DNA of 64,000 nucleotides from Trametes villosa. Lineage: Eukaryota > Basidiomycota > Agaricomycetes > Polyporales > Polyporaceae. The DNA is taken from positions 7,712,001 to 7,776,000 of the forward strand of contig PUDQ02000001.1 in assembly GCA_002964805.2 (NCBI GenBank), read 5' to 3'. Below the pieces are notes generated by a model. It had not been told where the DNA came from, did not search any database, and saw only the letters and a program-made list of their open reading frames with translations. Positions 12,038-23,098 of the stretch are shown here, in pieces. Position 1 is the stretch's first letter. Each line of letters opens with the position of its first letter. The position numbers and the translations under genes were made by a program.

Positions 12038-12491
12038 AGAGAAACGGTCTCAGTTCTGGACTCTGTGGAGAGTCAGAGATGAAGTGAAGCGAGAGAGACG
12101 CCGGGAGGCGGTTGTCGCGATTGGCGAGTGCATGGTGGCCACGAGGTCGCAGCACGCGCTTCCCAATAAGGCAGGTGAGGAAGTCAAAGTCAAGGCAGCC
12201 TGTCGCGGCAGGCTGGCAGCACGCTGTCGCGCCGTGACGCTAGAATGGTTCCTCTCCGGTACTCGTGGTATGTATGCGAGATTTTAGAGAGAGATTTCAA
12301 TTTCGTTTGTACTATACATGATTAGGCACGGGAAGGCGAGAGGGCATGTCCAAGACGGAAATTAAGTAGTGAGAGATCGACCATAATGAGGGTATCTGGC
12401 TATGAGTATGAGCGTCAACGGAGGTATCGGGAGCGAGAGGAGACGTATGTGGTAAAAAAAAAGATGAGGTAGTTAACAGATGACCTGAGAC
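12038..12491. promoter_or_regulatory. CKB1 upstream region
   Basis: This 454-base gap lies between the CKB1 start codon and the BTB gene stop codon, both on the minus strand. A run of A residues near 12457-12465 is probably within the BTB 3' UTR on the opposite strand. No gene is seen. Confidence 0.5.
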
Positions 12492-13419
12492 CTAGTACCT
12501 CGCAGCGGGGGGCCGAGCGACTCCGATAACGGTGCCAACTATGTCCTCCAGTACACGGTCTCTACCAGCGCTGGTTTGAGCTCTGGAACCTGCGCAGCAC
12601 CGGCAAGCCCCCCGGGCATGCACGAGGTCCCTAGCCTGGGAGATCTTCACCAGTTGAGAAAGCCCCATGTCCTGCGCCTCGTCCTGCGATATCGACTGGG
12701 GCCGAGAGATGACGTCCATGTAAGCGGGGACTAGCTCCTCGTCGGGGAGGCCGTAGCGCTGCCAGATGATGATACGCCGAAGGGGCTCAATGTACAGCGT
12801 ACGAAGCTGTGAAAGTGCGTGGTCTCGGAGGCTGTCTACCTGCCAACGATCGGCTTGATCCATGACCGACAACCACTCGTCGACTGAGGCGATATTGCAG
12901 GTACCTAGCGTCCTGGACGGCTGTTAGGGGATGTTCTCCAGAGAAGCATTGAGGCACTTACGTAGGGTACAGCAAAGACAGAAAACGCGTGAAATTAGCC
13001 GCTTGGATTCCAGAGAGGACTATGGGATTGTCCTCGGAGCATCCCTCGGTGGAACCCTCTGGTTGAGAGATCGTAAACAGCTCACGGAATACCGGAGAGT
13101 GTTTCGCCAAGAGAGATCGATGTAATTTGTACTGTAGATCCTCCACCTAGAGTACAGACCTCGTCAACGATGGGAACACGCGATGTATATGGGATCGCTT
13201 ACCTGAAGGAGCACATTGCCATCAGCGAAGAAATAGTCGCGATGCTTCTGAGCCTTAAGAGCAGCAGGGTTTGAAGCACAGTCCACAGAGCGCTCGTATT
13301 TCTGGGGCACTAAGTTGCAGGTGAGTGTGACTGGTTGTGCAGCAGTTCTGCGGAACCCGCATACCGAAGCGACCTTGGGTGTGCGGCCACTGCTGAGGCG
13401 TGGAAAGTACACTTGGCAT
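12492..13419 (-). CDS. BTB/POZ domain protein
   Basis: Exons 13365-13419, 13203-13309, 12962-13146 and 12492-12912 give 255 residues. The BTB start is HRDYFFADGNVLLQVEDLQY, followed by KLHRSLLAKHSPVFRELF, the classic 'F/W-x-D-G-N-x-x-x-Q-V ... H-R-x-x-L-A-x-x-S-x-x-F' pattern of basidiomycete BTB proteins. The next helix is NFTRFLSLLYPT, then VDEWLSVMDQADRWQVDSLR. The exon 3/exon 4 acceptor was fixed by phase (CCAG at 12913-12915 on the minus strand). The family is greatly expanded in Agaricomycetes. Partners and function are unknown; some BTB proteins are cullin-3 adaptors, but no second domain is visible here. The C-terminus is short and cysteine-containing. Confidence 0.85.
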
Positions 13420-13697
13420 GATAGATATTTAACGAGCGGCGAGTCGAGTTGGAACGCGAAAGGGTGGTAGGGGTGGCTCAGCTGCGGTAGGTGCTCGTCG
13501 TGCGAAGGCAAGAACGGAGCAGTGGCTGAGCCACAAACGACGCCAGAATGCCACGGTGACACGCGCGTAACGCGAAGGCTTCTTTCACGTGATCGCGTCA
13601 CGATAGCACTGCTTGCTCATCGCGCGTCCGCGGCTCCAGCCGGCGCGTCCGCATCTTGTCTTCCGACCACGACGTCCTGCCTCCCCAGTCCACGACC

Positions 13698-16600
13698 ATG
13701 AACGGGAGGCTACTACGTCAAGCGCTTTTCTCCACCTCTGAGCCAGAGTCTCATTCGCCCTCTGTGGGGACCGGCGCTGCGCGGTATGCACAACCGGCGC
13801 GAGAGTCTTTACATTCACCCCAGCCTCGCGACGGAACCAGTTTCTTCCCCCGGGGTCAAGCTACACGGCACGAACTCTACGGGGAAGAAAACGCACAAGC
13901 CTCCTCTCCGACGATGGCGAGCACGCATGCAGATGACATACCGCTCACAGATCACACCATGCTCCCGTTCTCCGCCAATGCAGCTAACCTTGCATCTCGA
14001 GGCCCTCAGCTGAGAATCTCCGGACAGCAGAATACGTCGGATATGTCACGGGGCGCCGTGCAACAGCGCAAGTCGCGTGCTTTCTCTCAAACCAGGCCCG
14101 CAAGGAGCCTCCATCAGCGACTTGACCCAGGTAGAGTGTATACCCTCGGTGCTCCCTAGGCGTACGCTTAAGTATTCTCAGACGATAGCCAGGACCCCCC
14201 GTCTTACCCTGCTGTCATGGCATTGGACCATGCTGTTCAAGCGCACTATATGCCCGGCCCACGTAGACTCGAGGAGATCCCCCGCGTCCAATCCAGGAGC
14301 GCATCCGTTTTGAGTTCGGTACATGGCAGGCCTGAGGACGACTTGTCGTCTATCATGATGCGCGGAGCGACGGACTTAAGACACGCTAAGTTTGAGCTCG
14401 AGGAGCAGGTAGCCTCAGTGACACTCGGATAGACGCATATATGCTGATAATACTCCGACAGCGCCGAGCAATTACTCTCCTCCAGTCGCAAATGGAGTCT
14501 CTCCGCAAGGAGAAGGAGGAGTTGTCTCAGCGACTCAAGAATGTGAAGGACTCGGCCAAACAGGGGCTCCAGACAAGCTCCAAGAGGTACACGTTACTTC
14601 GCCTCGGCAGCATATAGCAACTAACGTGGATATATGCTAGCTTGGAAGCATTGCGCCTAACTATGGACGGCCTGAAGGCACAATCGGAGAGTTCGTTCGC
14701 ATTCGTCAGTGATGCGCGCTCTTCCCTTGTCGATGTCCAAACTCTTCGTGCCACCATATCGACGTCGATTCAAGGCGGGCAACTCGTTGTGCCGAAATTG
14801 AGTATGTCACTCAGAGGTTCCCTAGGCATCGAACCATACATCGAAGGCGGTGAAGAGTGGACCAAAGTGAGAGAATTGAAGAGCGTCATGAGCACTCTAG
14901 AATCAGAGTGCTCCAAGAGTGAGTGACAGCTTTCACCGACACGGCTGGCCCATACTGAAGGCTCGCCCAGGCCAACAAGTTGCCGATCTCCTGCGAGACC
15001 GCCTTCAGTCTGTCGGAGGCGACTTAGTGGAAGCAAAGAATCGCGTTACAGAACTTGAGACAGCCCAAGCGGAAGACCGTGCGGCGTCAGCCCGGATGAA
15101 CACGGCTTTGGCACGCACCAGTACGTTGTACAGCATTCGTCCCCTCACTGGGCTCACAGCGGTGCGATGGTTCTATAGGCGACGATCTGTCGTCCCTTAT
15201 GGAGTGCTCCAGGAAGCAGCAAGGCGAGCTATACGACACGCTGGCCATAGCCGCAGAGTCTGAGGCGAAGGCCCAAGCCGCAACCACGCGGTACGTCGCC
15301 CGTTGGATAAGGGGCTTTGCGCTCACGTCCGCGTATCAAGGATACAAGAACTACAAGAACTATTACAAAGCAAAGAAGGGGCACTACGCGCACTGGAAAC
15401 CGTTCGACCTGAGTGCGTTCCGTGTGGAATACTCCAATGTGTTAGCTTCTGATAGGCAACAGTGTCGCACGACTCCAAGCTGTGCTTGAGGAGAAGGATG
15501 CGATAATCAAGAAGCTGGAGAACGACCAGATGCAGTACGGCGTTTCGTTCAGTTTAGCGATCGAAGTTCTGACCTTCTTGACCAGGATCCCCAAGCTCAG
15601 GGCTACCGCGAACGAGCTAGAGATCACGGTTGCGCAGCTCACGGCGCTCGCTTCCGGCAAAGACGTTGCGATTGCTGACCGTGATGATAGGTACGACATC
15701 TATTAATTTGCCCCATCGCTTGAACTGATTTGACATACAGGTTGCGAAACATGGAGGCAGAACTTGGCAGTACCAGGGCGGAAATGAAGGCTTATGTGGA
15801 CGACCTAGGTGCTACTAAAACCCGAGAACAGACAGCGGCGACAGAGAACGAGAGACTGCAGAACGAGACGCGCACCCTAGCTGAGAAGATTAATGGCTTA
15901 GAGGCTACCCTGACACGCGCTCGTCAGGAGCTGGAGAATCGTTCAGAGCGGTAAGCAGCACCAGCAACCCATGAGATACTCCGCTCATTATGAGGGTACA
16001 GGCTACAGGAAGCGAATCTACGATTCCAGGTACCGTGTCTTCGTTGCTCTTATCAACGTCTCAGGTCGTGCTCACGCTTCGTAGGCACTTGAGGATCGTT
16101 TTGAGGACCAGTCGGTCACCCTGCGTATGACCAGAGAAGCCGCAGGTGATGCTCAGGTCAGCGGTAGTTTTGATGTGTTCCGAAACCCGCCCTCATGTCT
16201 CCTAGGAGCGCCTGCTTACTGCTGAGACGACATATGCGGTGCGTTGACGTGTTCCTACTTGGCGCATCAAATACTCACGAGGTCGCAGAAACAACTTGCG
16301 GACATCACAGCGAAGCTCGAACAAGAGATCGCAGTGTTGCGGGAGCAGAAACTTGGATCGCAAGCTACCGTCGACGTATTGAACGCCGCACTGAAGCGCC
16401 ACGAGCGAACACTTCAGCTTATACAGGAGGAGCATGCTGACCGTCTCAAGGAACAGAGTGCGGCGCACGCAGAGCGCCTACTCCAAGCAGAGAAGCGCGA
16501 GCAACAGCTCGTCGAGGACCTCGCAGGCTCCCGTGCGCGCATCAGTTCCTTCGAAGAAAACGTCCGCCGACTCGAGGACGAGATGGTTGATTTGCGCCAT

Positions 16601-17822
16601 CAGCTGAAGGACGCCCAGTTGCCGTCTCCAGAAACTGAGGCCGAGCTACGTACCCTTAGGTCCCGGGTCGCAACCTTGGAGGCTGCAGAGATGATGAACA
16701 CTGTCCGCGCGAAGACTATCGAATCCAGATATCGCACTGGCGACCTCGTCCGTCCTTAACTTTCACTTCGATATTTTCACTGACCATGCATGCATTCGAC
16801 CAGAATGATGAAGAAAAAGCGTTCATCAATACCCTCGTGCGGACGTCCCAGGCCATCCACGAGCAAGACTTAGTTGCCAATCGTAATGAGCTGCGTCGGG
16901 TGGGTGGCTATCTGGTGTTGCGTCGACCTCGATGTCTGAGTCACTACCAGCGTGACAATGCCCTCAAGGAGATGCGGGCGAAGGTCCATATGTTGGAGGG
17001 CACTCTCGCGAAACACTTGCATGCTCCGGTTAGTCACTTGACGCTATAACAGGATAGAAAGCTGAGAGTAACCGTGACCATCAGAAGGCAAAGCTTGCAC
17101 CGCCTACCATCGGGGACAAGTCTATGATAGACCCTGCCGCATGGATGTCCTCGGGTCAGAGCAGCTCTCCCGTACATGCGCCTGACCGCGATGGCCAGGT
17201 ACGTGGGCAGTTGACGTGTTCGGCCGTGATGGACGGTTACCTTGACCTCGTCCAGCTCGACGTCGATGTCGTAGTCCCAGCGAAGAAACCGACCAACATC
17301 CCCCACCAAGGCAGTCAAACAACATCAACTGTTCAGACAGACCTCGCGCAGCCGATTGCGGCACCTATACAAGTTCAAATCCTCCAGGCACCGGTCCGAA
17401 AGACGCCCCAGGCGGCAAGCACGGCTGCAAAGAAGGCTAACTTCAGCCGGCTGGCGACGGATTGCTCTGACGAGATCCTGGACTTTGACGACGACCACGG
17501 CGCTCGGAAGCCATCTCCGACATCTTCCTTGGGCAAGAGGAACAAAGCAAGCTCTCCGCCCCAGCAGCCCGATGGCCAGGCTGTTCATAAACCCCTCAAG
17601 CGTCTGGTGAGTACTCTGTGAAGTGATAAAGCATATCCCTTACGCATATTGCAGAGGACCACCGCCCGTAAGGCAGATGCTGCGAATCAAGACGGCCCTG
17701 CGAATGCGGCTCCGAAGAAGGTTCGCAAGCTGTTCCCAAGTGGTGCATGATCTAATGCTGACCGGCTACAGGCTGTTCAGCCCAGCGGCTCCAAGAACTC
17801 GAAGGCCCGAAAGCGTCGTTAG
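13698..17822 (+). CDS. Large coiled-coil protein with basic C-terminal tail (20 exons)
   Basis: Exons: 13698-14130, 14182-14408, 14462-14586, 14641-14918, 14971-15120, 15179-15290, 15341-15412, 15463-15534, 15586-15690, 15741-15950, 16002-16029, 16085-16156, 16206-16238, 16289-16747, 16804-16899, 16951-17028, 17085-17198, 17256-17606, 17655-17720 and 17772-17822. They join in frame to 1,043 residues. The first 200 residues are polar and probably disordered. Residues about 220-800 are heptad-rich coiled coil (for example IQELQELLQSKEGALRALE and EHADRLKEQSAAHAERLLQ). The tail is acidic (DEILDFDDDHG), then strongly basic, ending SKNSKARKRR, a likely nuclear localisation signal. I do not recognise the family. 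SMC, tropomyosin or Golgin-like heads are absent. The donor of the exon ending at 16747 (GTCCGT) is weak, so that junction is the least certain. Confidence 0.78.
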
Positions 17823-18207
17823 GTCTCGCCTCTCACACTGGCTTCTGGTCGTACTCTGGGCTGCCCTTGGGACTAAGCGCTACTCCCTGCAAACCTGCGG
17901 TCCGGCTAGTTTCAGTCTTCTGTCGCAGGTCTAGTTGGCTCTCTCGACGCTACTAGAGGATTCCTTGGCCACCCTTGGTTGACTGACGCGGACGCGTTCC
18001 TGTGCTGCTTGCCGTCGGCGAACTTCGAGACTGTGGATAATGGTGGAAAGTGTACGATGTGTAATAGGTCCCTTGAATCCCATGTGGTTGCCTTCCTACC
18101 ATTGTCATAGCGCACATAAGGCCCAAAGCTAGACGTAGGGTGGCATCTGTCTGTCTCCCGGTGTTGTAAACTCTCTTGGGGTTCGAAACATTGCCAAAAC
18201 AAAAGCA
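17823..18207. other. Gap between the coiled-coil gene and the tRNA region
   Basis: This 385-base stretch lies downstream of the coiled-coil gene. It should hold its 3' UTR, and I see no gene in it. Confidence 0.5.
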
Positions 18208-18252
18208 TGAGTCGGCCCAGGATCGAACCGGGGGCGCTCACCCTAAGTTACG
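18208..18252 (-). pseudogene. tRNA-like 3' half (possible degenerate tRNA)
   Basis: Reading the minus strand, this stretch has a perfect B-box/T-arm (stem CCCGG, loop TTCGATC, stem CTGGG) and a 3' acceptor strand CCGACTC plus A. It is followed by two T runs that could serve as Pol III stops. The last 20 bases closely match the 3' end of the tRNA-Val gene 120 bases away (shared TTCGATCCTG and CGACTCA). I could not fold a matching anticodon stem or a 5' acceptor strand, so I read it as a truncated or degenerate copy. An unusual intron-bearing tRNA is not excluded. Confidence 0.45.
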
Positions 18253-18324
18253 CAACCGCGCTTGGGGAATCTCTTGTTGCGAAGTCCTCTGCCTCGAGCC
18301 TCCTAACATCGCACTTCGACTGAC

Positions 18325-18329
18325 AAAAA
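18325..18329 (-). terminator. Pol III terminator of tRNA-Val
   Basis: A run of five T residues on the minus strand begins two bases after the discriminator base of the tRNA-Val gene, the expected RNA polymerase III stop. Confidence 0.75.
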
Positions 18330-18330
18330 C

Positions 18331-18404
18331 TGAGTCGATTCAGGATCGAACTGAAGACCTTCTGTGTGTTAGACAGATGCGATAACCAACTACGCCACCG
18401 ACCC
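18331..18404 (-). tRNA. tRNA-Val (anticodon AAC)
   Basis: Read on the minus strand, the 74 bases fold into a complete cloverleaf. The acceptor is GGGTCGG against TCGACTC, with two G-U pairs. The D-arm includes the A-box TGGCGTAGTTGG. The anticodon stem is TCTGT/ACAGA around the loop CTAACAC, with AAC at the anticodon. The T-arm is TTCAG-TTCGATC-CTGAA. The discriminator base is A. No intron is present. The pattern closely resembles other fungal tRNA-Val(AAC) genes, and a T5 terminator follows. It sits about 70 bases beyond the stop codon of the next minus-strand gene. Confidence 0.92.
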
Positions 18405-18475
18405 ACGAGAGCTAGGACTCCCATGGCCAACACAGTGTGCTAGGCTTTCCCTCGATTCTATTCAAGCCGGAGGTT

Positions 18476-19052
18476 CTACAGATAAACACCGTTCTCCTCA
18501 TCCCCGTCTCCTCCTGAAATCCCGTTGTTGGTAGGAGGCCTGTGAGCACCCTCCCTGGTATCGCCAGTATGTACGCCGTTGGGCTGTGGACGAGAGACTG
18601 CCGGGCTTGTGCTCGGGGAAGTCCGCTCCCTGTGTTGCAGGTCGTAATGCGCACCCATGGGTGCACCCTTCTCCGCCAGAACCATCCTCAGAATCAGGAT
18701 TCGCTCCTTTTGCGAGCCGCTACAATGCGACGTCCTTAGTGAGGTTTCCCCGCGCGCGTGCATCACAGGGGGACTTACATGACGTCCTCGTTTTCTTCAA
18801 AGGCCTGTGTAAGGTCGGTATCACCCGGACTAGCCGAGAGGGCATCTTGCAGCTCATCTTGTGTCCTCTGGAGATGCGCGAGGGAGTTCTGCAAGCGAGA
18901 GATCTCTGGTTCGGTGAGCAGGGTCGATGCGGATCAGACGAGGCGGACAAGCACTGCTGCTGCTGCTGCTCACCCTCGCTTATGATTGGCACCTCAAGCA
19001 GCCTCGCCTCTTCCAGCGTGAACGGCTGAGAATACCGAGGCCTGTATTCCAT
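18476..19052 (-). CDS. Small coiled-coil protein, Tma17/Adc17-like
   Basis: Exons 18974-19052, 18779-18905 and 18476-18719 give 149 residues. The start is MEYRPRYSQPFTLEEARLLE, followed by a single amphipathic helix, EISRLQNSLAHLQRTQDELQ, a short acidic linker (FEENEDVIGSQKERI) and a low-complexity Ser/Pro/Gly tail. The helix plus the 'E-N-E-D-V-I-x-x-Q-x-E-R-I' segment resembles the Tma17/Adc17 stress-induced proteasome assembly chaperones. In yeast, Adc17 helps pair Rpt3 and Rpt6. This assignment is from memory of the family and not certain. A run of CAG repeats lies just inside the first intron, next to its donor. The first ATG is used. Confidence 0.65.
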
Positions 19053-19514
19053 ATTGACGTGCTTCTCAACGTAACGGAGCGGACTACCGGTGCGAATTGG
19101 TCGTGTTCGTCGTGAACAACTGTGTCCGACCCGGACAAAACGGGAGACTGACGTAGATTCGCCTTAGATTATGTAACGAGTGTGCGCATGTGTACGACGG
19201 CCGCTATAATAGTACATAGATCGGTATACCTCCAAGAGACAAGAAGGGGGCGGGAGGCGCAACGGCCCAGCCCATGGGGGGAAACGAAATCGCGACGGGT
19301 GGGTGCAGGGACGCGTCGGCAGCCATTAGTGTATTCCGGACTAAAATGTGGGTAGAGGATACAATGCGGGGGAGCCGGCGTATGATCGGAAACCAGTGCT
19401 CTAGATGTCCGGGCAGCAGCACGAAAGCAAAATGAAAACATCTACACGCCCAACCTGCAGATAGGCCGCGTCAGATGCGCACGGACGTGGAGGGCGCGCG
19501 CAAATCTGGGGTGC
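19053..19514. other. Gap upstream of the Tma17-like gene
   Basis: This 462-base stretch lies between the minus-strand Tma17-like gene start and the stop codon of the mitochondrial carrier gene. It should hold the promoter of the former and the 3' UTR of the latter. I see no gene. Confidence 0.5.
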
Positions 19515-21841
19515 TTACTTTCGCTTGCTCGACTCGTACACGACGTACGATATCGACACGGCCGGCACCACCTGGCGTCCCGCGCGCGTCGCTGTTAGAC
19601 AATGTCTGATACGCACGGTGAGCACGGCCACGCACCTTTGCGAGGGTCGGCAACAGGCCGCGGTAGAAGCCGCGCCAGCCGTCCCGCGCGTACGTCTTCG
19701 AGACGACATCGAGGATGCCGGTGTACCGCTCGGGGTGCCCCGAGGACCCGGACGCCTGCAGGCGCGTCCGGACAAGGTTCAGGGGGTATACGCTCGTCGC
19801 GCCGACGCTCCCCGACACGCTGCCAAACGCAAGGAGCGCGAGCATGCCCGGCTCGTCCTTTCCTGTTGATCGGAGGTACGCGAGCTTCAGCGCCTCGAAG
19901 GTGCTCATGTCGATCGCAGAGTATCTGTCCCGCCCCGGATCAGCACTGCACCCGTGCATTGAGGGCTGGACCTTACGGGAAGACGCCAACGAGGCCAATC
20001 TGCACGTCGCGGGAGTCAGTGCGTCTCCTTTACGTGAACGCCACATGCTTACGGTAAGTCCGCGGTAGAACGCCCTCACGCGGCCCATTTGCCACACGCG
20101 GGACGCCGCTTCTCGTAGTGACCGTCTCTGCCCGTCTGCGCTACTCATCATTTGTGTCTGCGAGGTATGGTCAGTACCGCCCGCTATTTTAGTAGACGCG
20201 CGTGCCAACCTTCAAGGTCTCTATCGGATAAATGGCTGTAACGGGGTCAGCGCGTGCAGGGCATGAAGCCGGGGGGTATCACTCACTAAGCTGGCTAGTA
20301 ATGCCACCAATACCGCCGGACAGAAAGCGGCTTATGCCGCTGATGTCTCGTGGGTCCTCTACCTTGTCCCAGTATGTGGCGAAGAAGCGTTTCTGTATGC
20401 AGGTTAAGTTGCGGAGGGATCCAGTGGATACTCAGAGGGTGACTGACTGATGACTCGTACGCTAGAAACTTGATTGCGGACTCGGGAAGAATCTTCGCAA
20501 CAGAAAGGCCGTTCCCGGTCCAAAATGCTAGGACGCCCCCTTCCGCATATATCCGGGACACTGCGCTTGCTATGGCTTTGAATCCGCGGACGGGGGCTTG
20601 GGGGGAGAGCACCGTCCCCCCGAGTTCTGGTGGTCGTGTGATGAGGAAGATCTTCAGTCGGTCAAATGGCGCAGTACATGTTCGCGATACTGTACAGAGC
20701 GTTAGCGCGCGTGAAATGGTCTCTGCAGGAGTTCCTACCAGCTCCAGCAACACCTCCGGCAAGCAGAAACTTCACAGCGGTCGATCCTCCGAGCCAACTG
20801 TGATGTGGTTCCTCCTCCTCGTACTCTTCATCGTACTCCTCGTCGTCTTCACCGTCGTCATAGGATGACGGGTGGTCTACGGGCACGGGAGGGACGTCTT
20901 TGGGTATAGGCGGACCGTGGGGTTGCGTCAAGGACAGATCCTCTGCACTCAGGCTCACATCTCCTAATTGACAATAGCGGTCAGAATGCTCCCTCCATGA
21001 TCTGGACCCGTCTCACCTTCCATGTTGACGCGTGCGGCACCCCGTCCGTCGTCACCGAGGTACTTGCGCACCTCATAGTATCTGAAGATCTCCTCTGTTG
21101 ATGCTTTTCGTGGCAAGAGTAGCAGGAAGTCCCGGAATTCTCCGAAGCTAACTGCGTGTGAATGTGGGGAGGATGTGAGGAAGGTGATGAAGTCGGAGAG
21201 GGTAGACCCAGAGAGCTTAATGCCTACGAACCAGTCAATGAGCCAAATACCGCCACGAGCACTCGCAACATACCTGCTTTCTGGAGTGCTTGCTCGAGTT
21301 CTGACACCTCCAAGTGGCCATTGCCATCGAGGTCAAGCTCGTCATGGAAGATATGCCACAGCTCTACTCTTGGTCAGCATACACGCCCGCCGTCCAGCAG
21401 CATTACACGAAACGCACCAGTCTCCTTCGCGTCCGCATACTTCTCAAACTCAGCCCACGATATTCGTCGCGCAAATGGCCCGCGCGTGGGCACGCCGCAC
21501 GACCCAAGCAGCTCGTCCTCGTACATCTCCCCGAGCTGGCGCGCGCTCTCCGCGGTGAGGTCGCCGGCGGCCTTGACCGGGTACGCCCGGGCGACGGCCT
21601 CGTCGTCGACGCCGTTGTTGCGCTCGTTGCGCCGCGGGAGCCGCCGCCAGAGCGCGCGGAGCCGCCGCTGGCGCGCCTCGCCCTCGAGGGCGCGGAACTC
21701 GCGCAGACTGTGCGGGATCGGCTGGAACGGCGGCGGGTCGGAGCGCAGGCGCGGGAGGAACGGCCGCGGGCGCGCCCCGGAGAGCACCTCCTCGTAGATC
21801 TGCCGCGCGGACGGCCGCGCGGGGTCCTCTGGGCCTCCCAT
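19515..21841 (-). CDS. SAL1: Calcium-regulated mitochondrial ATP-Mg/phosphate carrier
   Basis: Eleven exons: 21418-21841, 21274-21363, 21017-21223, 20739-20963, 20448-20689, 20287-20392, 20210-20235 (26 nt), 20053-20157, 19977-19999 (23 nt), 19636-19924 and 19515-19571. They join to 597 residues. The N-terminal half is a regulatory region with a canonical EF-hand, DLDGNGHLEVSE, around residue 155, and less regular helix pairs. An acidic linker follows. Three carrier repeats then show PFDRLK, YPIETLK and YPLNLVRTRLQ, the 'P-x-[DE]-x-x-[KR]' signatures. The combination matches the SCaMC/Sal1 group, which swaps ATP-Mg for phosphate across the inner membrane when cytosolic calcium rises. The two tiny exons code for parts of the second repeat and are required to keep the signature motifs. 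Confidence 0.9.
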
Positions 21842-22343
21842 GCGGCGCGGGGGGTGGTGTGGGGGTGTATGGTGGATGCAGCGGCGGAGTGCGGAGAGGG
21901 CGTACGCGGCGCGTGTGGAGGAAGCAGCGGGATCGGGGGAAGCAGTACCAGCCTGGAGGAGAGTGTGTGCGAGTGTATGAAATCGTGTGTGGGTTGAGAT
22001 GGGCCGGTGCTAACGCATAGCAGATAGTAGAGGCAGGCAGGCGGGCAGGACGAGGAGGACAAGTGCGTTCCGGGTGCTGGCCGCGGTGAGCGGTGCAGAG
22101 CGCGAGTGGAGTTAGCCGTGATTGCAGCGCGTCAGGCCTCTTGACACACTCCCGCTTACTGATTGGCTCCCTATCCGATCCGCGTCCTATTGCAGTACTC
22201 AAGAAAACATACGAGGAGTCGCAGTATACAGGAGGCTACCTAAGCTACATGTGCCTAATGTCATGGCATAGTGTCCGTAGAGTAACGAGTCGTCGGGAAC
22301 AATAATGATATGTACTATAGTCGCCCATCAAGGGCCGCGTCGC
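21842..22343. promoter_or_regulatory. Divergent promoter region of SAL1 and the 86-residue gene
   Basis: This 502-base stretch separates the SAL1 start (minus strand) from the proposed start of a small plus-strand gene at 22344. No coding signal or named regulatory element is visible. Confidence 0.45.
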
Positions 22344-22725
22344 ATGCTGTACAGTAGTAGTAGTCCGCGCCCGTCAGTACCTCCCCGCATGGTTCATTTT
22401 TGCGCGGACATGAACGCCCCACCCTTTCAGGACATACCACACGCCGAAACACACGTCGCCCGGGCAGTACGAGCGCCCAGAGGAAGACCTGTTCCCACTC
22501 GACCCCGACATCGCGCTGGCCCGGTACGTGCAGGGGCTCGGAGAGCCGCCTGGAGGTCGCATTGACTTCTCCGGCGGCTCATTCCCGGTCGCAGCAGGTC
22601 CACATCGCCGGCGGCCCTCTCGCGTGTCGGCTCTGCCTGAGGCATGAGGAGCCTTTTCAGCACACATGTTCGAACTCGCGCTCGGTGCAGCTTTTGGCCG
22701 CTCCGCGTACATGAGTCCGCTATGA
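22344..22725 (+). CDS. Small unrecognised protein (86 residues, three exons)
   Basis: Exons read as 22344-22372, 22431-22597 and 22661-22725. They share phase and have plausible donors (GTCAGT, GTCCAC) and pyrimidine-rich CAG acceptors. The middle exon carries the striking coding-like stretch YERPEEDLFPLDPDIALARY, followed by VQGLGEPPGGRIDFSGGSF. The last exon ends AFGRSAYMSPL. The composition is typical of conserved small fungal proteins: an acidic first part and a hydrophobic, glycine-containing end that might be a short membrane or interaction helix. I do not recognise the family. The first exon is the weakest part, since a second donor (GTACCT) lies four bases downstream. It is divergent from SAL1. 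Confidence 0.5.
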
Positions 22726-23098
22726 AGCTATGTGCAAATTGTCTGGTCAGCCAAGCACGCGGAGCGTGTACGAACACAACCACGTACGGTATACGCGACG
22801 CTCTCCGCGCTCGTGCCTGCGTGTGCAGGGGCGCGAAGCTTAGGGTACTCAGCCGGGAGTGGCGGTGTAGGAGGCCTGTAGATCTACGGGCGCAGCACAT
22901 AGGATGTGAGATATGAGGAGCCCGATCGCCCGCAAATGAAACGTCCCACGCACCTGCGGCAACGATTTCTGGCTGGGCCGACGGGGCAGCACTGGCGACG
23001 CCTGTGTACGCTGCACGCACTGGATCGGCTGCACGGCGTCGTGTGGTGGCCCGCACGGCTGCAGGCGGCGGCGCGGCGAACGCCAGGAGTGAGCCCGT
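22726..23098. other. Convergent gap between two small genes
   Basis: This 373-base stretch lies between the stops of the 86-residue gene (plus) and the 108-residue gene (minus). I see no gene in it. Confidence 0.45.

Noticed and set aside
18950..18975. GCTGCTGCTGCT repeat as a coding glutamine or leucine run
   Set aside because: It falls just after the donor of intron 1 of the Tma17-like gene; in the spliced message it is removed.
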